Shown: positions 7,417-10,743 of the stretch, in pieces
How the letters are laid out: each line of letters opens with the position of its first letter
How positions within the stretch are numbered: the first letter of the stretch is position 1
DNA from: JAYEJW01 sp034716535
GTDB lineage: Bacteria; Pseudomonadota; Gammaproteobacteria; Chromatiales; Chromatiaceae
Length of the DNA: 10,743 nucleotides
NCBI GenBank assembly: GCA_034716535.1
Contig: JAYEJW010000325.1
Coordinates: 1-10,743 of the forward strand
Direction of reading: 5' to 3'
Program-made: the position numbers and the translations under genes
Notes under the pieces: model-generated
What the model saw: only the letters and a program-made list of their open reading frames with translations
Databases searched by the model: none
Told to the model about the DNA's origin: nothing

Positions 7417-7676
7417 GCCGCCTCTCGGCTAGGATTTTCCGGCAATCGCGATCGCCAGGTGCTCGTAACCGATCGGTAAGGTCTCTTCGGACCGCGAACG
7501 GATCGAGTACCCTTGACGGGATTCCCATGGTGCTTCGCGGCATTTTGCCCCGGATTCAGGCGAAGCGATGGAGATCGACTATAGCGGACTTACCGCCAAT
7601 TTGGATGTCAAACAGTCATACGAAGACGGTAAAATTTCTGATTCCGCAAACGACCATCGCGTCGCTCTCCGTAGCA

Positions 7677-7734
7677 GGGGGAGGTTAGGACCATCGAATC
7701 CCTCCCCCCTGGCAGGGAGGTCACGGGAGGGGGG
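7677..7734. repeat. G/C-tract hairpin repeat
   Basis: CCTCCC (7701-7706) can pair with either of two GGGAGG copies, at 7715-7720 or 7725-7730. A further GGGGGAGG lies upstream at 7677-7684. The layout is one C-tract arm followed by two G-tract arms with a short spacer. The larger repeats at 8899-9067 share that layout but not the exact sequence. It looks like an intergenic REP-type element; no transposase is associated with it here. Confidence 0.5.
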
Positions 7735-7822
7735 CGAGACCCGCATACGCCTCCTTCAACGAACCAAACCCATCCTAGCCCTCTTCGACCGAGCTGCCCA
7801 ATCGAACGTCCGCAGCAGGCTT

Positions 7823-7851
7823 TTGCGTCCGAGCCGATCACCGTCCATAAT
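7823..7851 (+). promoter_or_regulatory. Possible promoter for the MNT/HEPN pair
   Basis: CATAAT (7846-7851) matches the sigma-70 -10 consensus at 5/6. The -35 candidate TTGCGT (7823-7828), 17 nt upstream, matches only 3/6. Transcription would begin about 25 nt before the ATG at 7884. The position is right, but the sequence support is modest. Confidence 0.3.
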
Positions 7852-7883
7852 CCTTTCCGCAGAAGCACCGAAACCGAGCCGAC

Positions 7884-8375
7884 ATGCTCAAAGCCCATTT
7901 CGAATCTCTTCTCCATGACGTCAATCGAGCCTGCCAAGACTACTACGGCGAGCGCCTAACTAGTCTGGCTGTGTTCGGCTCAGTGGCCCGGGCCACGATG
8001 CGGCCTGACTCCGACATCGATCTTCTGCTGGTGGCGGACCCCCTCCCGGACGGCCGCATGGCGCGCGTTGGCGAGTTCGAAGCCGTCGAACGAGCAATCG
8101 CCCCCGCCTTACAGGCAGCCACCAAATCGGGCCTGTACACCACCTTGTCCCCTGTATTCAAGACATCGGAGGAACTTCAGCGGGGAAGCTTCCTTTTCCT
8201 CGACCTGGCAGACCAGGCACGGATCCTTTACGACCGCGACAATGTATTAAAGGATTACCTGGCAGACCTCACGAAGCGACTGAACACAATGGGCGCAAAA
8301 CGCGTCTACAAAGGCGGTGGTTATTACTGGGTTCTCAAACCAGACCTGAAGCCCGGCGAGGAGATCACGCTTTGA
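7884..8375 (+). CDS. MNT-type minimal nucleotidyltransferase
   Basis: This 163-residue protein belongs to the DNA polymerase beta-like nucleotidyltransferase superfamily. The signature GSx10DxD is complete: GSVARATMRPDSDIDLLL with Gly32, Ser33, Asp44 and Asp46, which bind nucleotide and metal. A further acidic strand FLDLADQARILYD (105-117) is usual in this family. The C-terminal extension (about 123-163) includes KGGGYYWVLKPDLKPGE, so the protein is longer than the minimal MntA antitoxins of roughly 100-140 residues. Its stop overlaps the start of the HEPN gene by 4 nt, so the two are surely co-translated. In characterised HEPN/MNT pairs the MNT protein adds AMP to the HEPN partner and neutralises it. 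Applying that here is inference, because the partner lacks the usual RNase motif. No clear Shine-Dalgarno precedes ATG 7884. The pair sits between polysaccharide genes but has no evident link to them. Confidence 0.88.
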   Translation: MLKAHFESLLHDVNRACQDYYGERLTSLAVFGSVARATMRPDSDIDLLLVADPLPDGRMARVGEFEAVERAIAPALQAATKSGLYTTLSPVFKTSEELQRGSFLFLDLADQARILYDRDNVLKDYLADLTKRLNTMGAKRVYKGGGYYWVLKPDLKPGEEITL

Positions 8376-8785
8376 CGCAAAACGAGCTCGCCCGTGCATA
8401 CCTTAACAAAGCAAGGAACCGCGTGCGGGTGCTCGAAGTCCTGATGGAGCAAGACGCCTGGTCAGACGTGGTACGCGAAGCCCAAGAACTCGTCGAGCTT
8501 GCATTAAAGGGCGTACTACGCCAACTGGGTATAGATCCGCCAAAATGGCACGACGTCGGTCCCGTGTTAGTCGAGCATCAGGAAAAGCTTCCCAAATCGG
8601 TACGTAACCAGGTCGATCGTCTCGCCGATATCTCCCGTTGGTTACGCAAGGAGCGTGAGTTCTCGTTCTACGGAGACACGGACTTCATACCGACGGAACA
8701 ATACACCCATTCCGACGCCAGCCGAGCGTTCGATGATGCCGTCTTCGTTCTAAGCCACGCTGAAACGGTCATCGACTCGAAATGA
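8372..8785 (+). CDS. HEPN domain protein, partner of the MNT protein
   Basis: This is an all-helical protein of 137 residues in the HEPN family (COG2250-like). It opens with RAYLNKARNRVRVLEVLMEQ, continues through REAQELVELALKGVLRQLGI and KWHDVGPVL, and ends with a helix from about 114 to 134. The motif REFSFYGD (95-102), followed by DFIPTEQYT, is the family's conserved stretch. The canonical HEPN RNase motif, Arg followed after 4-6 residues by His, is absent: no His follows any Arg at that distance. It may therefore not be a metal-independent RNase of the HepT type, or it may use other residues. The start is TTG at 8372 in the overlap TTGA, with GAGGAG at 8358-8363, 8 nt upstream. Together with the MNT protein it forms a putative type VII-like toxin-antitoxin or nucleotide-modification pair. 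Confidence 0.85.
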   Translation: MTQNELARAYLNKARNRVRVLEVLMEQDAWSDVVREAQELVELALKGVLRQLGIDPPKWHDVGPVLVEHQEKLPKSVRNQVDRLADISRWLRKEREFSFYGDTDFIPTEQYTHSDASRAFDDAVFVLSHAETVIDSK

Positions 8786-9270
8786 CCGCCAATTGCTAGA
8801 AAAGATAGCGCCGCTTAGACCACCACTCTCCCGAATGGGCAGATCCTGGTGCACACTTGATTCCGCCGACACCGGCACGGGGTTGCGAAGCGATTGTTCC
8901 CCTCTCTGGCGGACGGGAGAGGGGCTACCCGGCACTGGCCTCGCCATCGCGGGCCTCTTTGCTCCCCTCTCCCGCTGCGGGAGAGGGTTAGGGAGAGGGG
9001 CTACCCGGCACTGGCCTCACCGTCGCGGGCCTCTTTACTCCCCTCTCCCGCGGGCGGGAGAGGGGAGTGAAGCGGGAAACAGGGGAAGCGGAGCGACTGG
9101 CGGCCGATATCGAGGATGGGGACGCGCTGGAGTCGGTGGAGGCGTAGTTGGAAAGAAAGGGCGAACGATACACGGACGCAAGCGCGTATCAAGATCGGCC
9201 TGCGGGAAGAGGGAACGATGAAAGACGCATCCACAGATTCTGCTGAACACCGAACAGTGCACAGAACCTC
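8786..9270. other. Repeat-rich spacer before the flippase
   Basis: These 485 nt contain the tandem hairpin repeats at 8899-9067, a short open frame that resembles a protein C-terminus (9064-9147), and a possible 18-codon leader (9218-9274). An open frame from 8793 to 9221 runs straight through the repeats. It gives Arg/Gly-rich, low-complexity protein and I do not accept it as a gene. Positions 8786-8898 show nothing recognisable. Confidence 0.6.
8899..9067. repeat. Tandem G/C-tract hairpin repeats
   Basis: A 61-bp unit occurs twice with a period of 76 bp (8915-8975 and 8991-9051), identical at 58 of 61 positions. Three hairpins lie along it. The first pairs CCCCTCTC at 8899-8906 with GAGAGGGG at 8917-8924. 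The second is a perfect 11-bp stem, 8965-8975 with 8977-8987. The third is a perfect 14-bp stem, 9038-9051 with 9054-9067. A free arm GGGAGAGGGG at 8991-9000 can compete for CCCCTCTCCC at 8964-8973, so two folds are possible. The sequence looks like a REP-type intergenic element duplicated in tandem. Similar C-tract/G-tract palindromes are, from memory, common in gammaproteobacterial genomes. It lies just upstream of the flippase. Confidence 0.8.
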
Positions 9271-9274
9271 GTGA
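9218..9274 (+). CDS. Possible 18-codon leader peptide upstream of the flippase
   Basis: An ATG at 9218, preceded by a purine-rich GGGAAGAGGG (9204-9213), opens an 18-codon frame ending in TGA at 9272-9274. That stop overlaps the GTG start of the flippase in the sequence GTGA, the arrangement used for coupled translation. The flippase has no Shine-Dalgarno of its own, which makes coupling plausible. The peptide resembles nothing I know, and a frame this short can arise by chance. Confidence 0.25.
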   Translation: MKDASTDSAEHRTVHRTS

Positions 9275-10581
9275 TTGCCCGACTACTCACACGTTTCCGC
9301 CGCTCTGACGCGGACCTCAAAGAGATCGTACGCGGCAGCGCCATTGCCTTTGGCGTCAAGATCCTGGCCGCCGGATCGACCTTCGCCATGAACGTGGTGA
9401 TCGCACGACAACTGGGGGCGACCGAAGCCGGCCTGTTCTTCCTCGCCTATACCATCGTCTTGGTTGCCGCGGCGATCGGGCGCATCGGTCTCGACAACAC
9501 CTTCGTGCGGTTCATTGCCTCCTACCATGCGAACAACGAATGGGCCGAGATAAACGGTCTGTACAGAACGGGGATCCGGTGGGCCTTTCTTACCTCACTC
9601 GGAATTGCCGGCCTCCTCTGGGTGCTGGCCGAGCCCCTGGCCTCTGCCGTCTTCGGCAAGCCCGCCTTCGCGGACGTGTTACGCGTGATGGCTTGGGGCA
9701 TACCCTTGATGGCGCTGTTCACACTGCACGCACGTGCGCTGCAGGGACTCAAGCGTATCCCCCAGGCCATGTTCGTTCTCAGTGCAGCCGCCCCGTTGAC
9801 CCTCCTGGCACTCGCGTTGGTCACCTCACCTTCGAATGCGACGGCGTCGGGATGGCTGTTCGTGGCCGCCACGGTAGGGACCCTCTCGCTGGGGCGCTAC
9901 TGGTGGAAGCAGCTTCCGGAAACCCTTGGTGATCGAAAGCGCACGGAGCGCAGAGAACTACTGGCGAGCTGTCTACCCCTACTTGCGGTGGTCGCCCTGA
10001 ACCAAACGGCGACCTGGTCGTCGCAGATCATGCTTGGCGCTTGGTCGTCCAGCGCAGACGTGGCCGTGTTCAATGCCGCTCAGCGCACGGCCATGCTGAC
10101 CAGCTTCGTGCTGGTCGCGGTCAACAGCATCGCGGCACCCAAGTTTGCGGCAATGTACCGGATGGGAGAGCATGATGCCCTGCGCCGCACAGCACAAAAT
10201 GCCACGCGTCTGATGATCCTTCTTGCTCTTGGGCCTCTGGCCCTAATGCTGACGTTGCCCGACTGGATCCTGTCCCTCTTCGGCGAAGAGTTCTCCCGCG
10301 GCGCTACCGCACTACAGATCCTGGCGATCGGCCAGTTCATCAATGTCGCAACGGGCTCTGTTGGATTCCTGCTGTCCATGACCGGTCACGAGCGATTGCT
10401 GCGCAACAACGTGCTCGCCGCGGCCGCTGTTGCACTGGCGCTGGGTGCGGGTCTCATCCCGAGCTTCGGACTCCTGGGTGCTGCCGTTGCCACCGCCTGC
10501 GGAATCGCGACCCAGAACCTGCTCTCCATTTGGCAGGTCCATCGCGCACTGGGTTTCAACACCCTGGCAGGGTGGAAGTGA
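9271..10581 (+). CDS. Polysaccharide flippase (Wzx-type, MOP superfamily)
   Basis: This 436-residue integral membrane protein has about 12-14 hydrophobic segments, the usual size and profile of Wzx/oligosaccharide flippases. It begins with a short cytoplasmic part and the family-like opening EIVRGSAIAFGVKILAAGSTFAMNVVIARQLGATEAGLFFLAYT (residues about 18-61). A second half-like module starts near LLASCLPLLAVVALNQTATWSSQIMLGAW (about 230-258), where FNAAQRTAML matches the conserved helix of the family. Its expected role is to move undecaprenyl-linked repeat units across the inner membrane for polymerisation and export by the machinery encoded upstream. The GTG at 9271 is the first start after an in-frame TGA at 9244-9246. 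No good Shine-Dalgarno precedes it, and it overlaps the short leader frame by 4 nt. It is separated from the export genes by the MNT/HEPN pair and two repeat-rich spacers. Confidence 0.92.
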   Translation: MIARLLTRFRRSDADLKEIVRGSAIAFGVKILAAGSTFAMNVVIARQLGATEAGLFFLAYTIVLVAAAIGRIGLDNTFVRFIASYHANNEWAEINGLYRTGIRWAFLTSLGIAGLLWVLAEPLASAVFGKPAFADVLRVMAWGIPLMALFTLHARALQGLKRIPQAMFVLSAAAPLTLLALALVTSPSNATASGWLFVAATVGTLSLGRYWWKQLPETLGDRKRTERRELLASCLPLLAVVALNQTATWSSQIMLGAWSSSADVAVFNAAQRTAMLTSFVLVAVNSIAAPKFAAMYRMGEHDALRRTAQNATRLMILLALGPLALMLTLPDWILSLFGEEFSRGATALQILAIGQFINVATGSVGFLLSMTGHERLLRNNVLAAAAVALALGAGLIPSFGLLGAAVATACGIATQNLLSIWQVHRALGFNTLAGWK

Positions 10582-10603
10582 CCTTGTCTTGCGATTCAAA
10601 TTT

Positions 10604-10722
10604 AGGTAACCGTTCACACCCCCGCCGTCATTCCGGCTGGGATGCCGGAAACCAGTGCCATGGATGGCAAACTCGGCCGTCGTATCGCGTCTGGTCGTCT
10701 GGGGGGGTGTGAACGGTTACCT
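10604..10722. mobile_element. MITE-like element with perfect 20-bp terminal inverted repeats
   Basis: The left end (10604-10623, beginning AGGTAACCGTTC) is the exact reverse complement of the right end (10703-10722). Together they bound a 119-bp unit. Inside are a REP-like hairpin, TTCCGGC (10631-10637) with GCCGGAA (10644-10650), and a smaller one, TGCCAT (10656-10661) with ATGGCA (10664-10669). The unit is too short to encode a transposase. I see no clear target-site duplication in the flanking bases, so an insertion event is not proven. It starts 23 nt after the flippase stop, and its RNA would form a long stem that could also protect or end the transcript. Confidence 0.7.
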
Positions 10723-10743
10723 CTCTGCCCAGCCAGCCTTTCG

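Larger units (their letters stand above)
7417..7883. other. Gene-poor spacer before the MNT/HEPN pair
   Basis: I see no convincing gene in these 467 nt. An open frame from ATG 7568 (116 codons) runs through the G/C-tract repeat and into the next gene, has no Shine-Dalgarno, and becomes Arg/Ser/Pro-rich after its first 35 codons. It is probably not coding as a whole. The spacer holds the G/C-tract repeat (7677-7734) and a possible promoter near its right end. Two short palindromes, GCGATCGC (7448-7455) and ACCGATCGGT (7468-7477), are single occurrences of unknown meaning. Confidence 0.6.

Noticed and set aside
7448..7455. GCGATCGC, which resembles the cyanobacterial HIP1 octamer
   Set aside because: I noticed it as a single copy in a GC-rich proteobacterial context; chance is the simplest explanation.
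7568..7918. 116-codon open frame before the MNT gene
   Set aside because: It has no Shine-Dalgarno, runs through the G/C-tract repeat, overlaps the MNT start and has low-complexity composition after about 35 codons. The first part might be a remnant, but nothing identifies it.
8915..9051. Possible CRISPR array from the 76-bp period
   Set aside because: There are only two copies, the unit is 61 bp with internal hairpins, the intervening 15 bp is far too short for a spacer, and no cas gene is present.
8793..9221. 142-codon open frame across the tandem hairpins
   Set aside because: The product is mostly repeat translation rich in Arg and Gly, with no start signal and no domain.

Overview
The window reads as part of a bacterial exopolysaccharide or capsule export locus. 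The DNA is GC-rich, and every convincing gene lies on the + strand. The gene set (outer-membrane polysaccharide export lipoprotein, fused chain-length regulator/tyrosine autokinase, flippase) and the intergenic palindromes suggest a Gram-negative proteobacterium, most likely a gammaproteobacterium. That placement is inference, because no rRNA or other marker gene is present.

Layout. Positions 1-351 hold a two-hairpin dispersed-type repeat, a terminator-like hairpin that probably ends an upstream unit, and a leader region. The core export block follows: a short Wza-type (OPX) lipoprotein (352-1131), a Wzc-type co-polymerase/BY-kinase (1239-3533), a membrane-anchored J-domain protein with an NTF2-like C-terminus (3546-5318), and a membrane-anchored TPR protein with a carbohydrate-binding-like C-terminal domain (5331-6590). 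The last three are spaced by only 12 nt each and look like one operon. A small exported FecR-like protein (6815-7354) follows, with a plausible promoter of its own and a clear intrinsic terminator (7379-7416).

The stretch from about 7410 to 9270 looks like accessory insertion. It holds two gene-poor spacers of nearly 500 nt, both with G/C-tract hairpin repeats, around a MNT nucleotidyltransferase/HEPN pair (7884-8785) whose genes overlap by 4 nt. The polysaccharide theme then resumes with a Wzx-type flippase (9271-10581). A 119-bp MITE-like element with perfect 20-bp terminal inverted repeats follows it (10604-10722).

How the genes may work together (family knowledge plus inference): the flippase moves lipid-linked repeat units across the inner membrane, the Wzc-like protein controls chain length and gates export through tyrosine phosphorylation, and the OPX lipoprotein forms or joins the periplasmic/outer-membrane exit route. 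The J-domain protein and the TPR/carbohydrate-binding-like protein are the least understood members and the best candidates for an undescribed accessory module. One could bring cytoplasmic Hsp70 to the export site, and the other could hold assembly partners and sugar in the periplasm. No glycosyltransferase or polymerase gene lies in this window, so the locus must continue outside it.
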